A DNA stretch of 64,000 nucleotides, taken from the NCBI RefSeq assembly GCF_003337735.1, contig NZ_QPJY01000001.1:894331-958330 (forward strand), written 5' to 3'. The DNA comes from Thioalbus denitrificans. Lineage in GTDB: Bacteria > Pseudomonadota > Gammaproteobacteria > DSM-26407. A program made the translations under genes and the position numbers. Below are positions 63,907-64,000 of this stretch, piece by piece (position 1 is the first letter of the stretch; the number at the start of each line of letters is the position of its first letter). The notes under the pieces were generated by a model. The model was not told where the DNA came from and did not search any database. It worked only from the letters and a program-made list of their open reading frames with translations.

Positions 63907-64000
63907 AACACGGAACACGGAACACGGAACACGGAACACGGAACACGGAACACGGAACACGGAACACGGAACACGGAACACGGAACACGGAACACGGAAC
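63907..64000. repeat. Heptamer array AACACGG, at least 13 copies, cut by window end
   Basis: Exact AACACGG units run to the edge of the window. The preceding 9-10 bases (ATGCTGATG) nearly equal those before the array at 58563-58618, so the two loci carry the same composite element with different copy number. Confidence 0.95.

Noticed and set aside
63907..64000. Possible CRISPR array
   Set aside because: The repeat unit is only seven bases with no spacers, so it is a simple tandem array, not a CRISPR.

Overview
The window is GC-rich chromosomal DNA from a gammaproteobacterium. Support comes from the gene set rather than any ribosomal marker: DksA, GluQRS, SlyX, YcgL, MltF, a fused RlmKL, Uup, a pcnB-folK-panBC block and a VC_2705-type symporter pair. 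A Chromatiales-like host is my guess, with no diagnostic sulfur or photosynthesis gene to prove it. Coding density is high and I see no prophage, insertion sequence, integrase or CRISPR array. Most genes are housekeeping and complete.

Layout. 0.3-6 kb: a small membrane protein, fabI, then a plus-strand envelope cassette of a TpsB/Omp85-like barrel, a secreted repeat protein with a Gly-Asp tail, and an OmpA protein ending at a strong terminator. 6-12 kb: acs and a large DUF2339 membrane protein whose 3' end lies antisense to a 61-codon gene. 12-18 kb: gnd-zwf-pgi (minus) and glgA (plus), central carbon and glycogen metabolism. 18.5-23.4 kb: panD, panC, panB, a deoxynucleoside kinase, folK, pcnB and tRNA-Glu(CTC). 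24.5-30.8 kb: DUF4212/SSS symporter pair, DUF294-CBS-cNMP protein, DEDDh exonuclease, HD-GYP protein. 30.8-35.6 kb: gluQ, nitroreductase, dksA, metY, and ribB under an FMN riboswitch. 35.8-39.1 kb: photolyase, a CarH-type B12 photoreceptor and a FAS1 protein sharing TTGTAC motifs. 39.4-50.5 kb: EamA, mltF, ycgL, an inositol-monophosphatase-family enzyme, a DnaJ-related protein, uup, a di-heme peroxidase, a peroxiredoxin, rlmKL and slyX. 50.6-53.7 kb: a LysR-controlled flavodoxin/DoxX/GS-hydroquinone reductase set. 53.8-64 kb: cytochrome c, Gly-zipper protein, recQ, MFS transporter, lipase-like protein, gshA, a membrane protein, ahcY and pcm.

Functional themes are redox and thiol protection (peroxidase, peroxiredoxin, gshA, GS-hydroquinone reductase, flavodoxin), light response (CarH, photolyase), methyl-group turnover (metY, ahcY, pcm) and coenzyme synthesis (pantothenate, folate, riboflavin).

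The most unusual structural feature is a set of short, imperfect intergenic repeats placed at gene borders. Octamer arrays lie directly 5' of the start codons of ycgL and slyX. Heptamer arrays contain the stop codons of two genes. REP-like hairpins are joined to AACACGG arrays after two genes. Inverted-repeat elements of 0.2-0.3 kb sit between zwf and gnd and between glgA and panD. Together with the TpsB-like cassette, these are the best candidates here for something undescribed.
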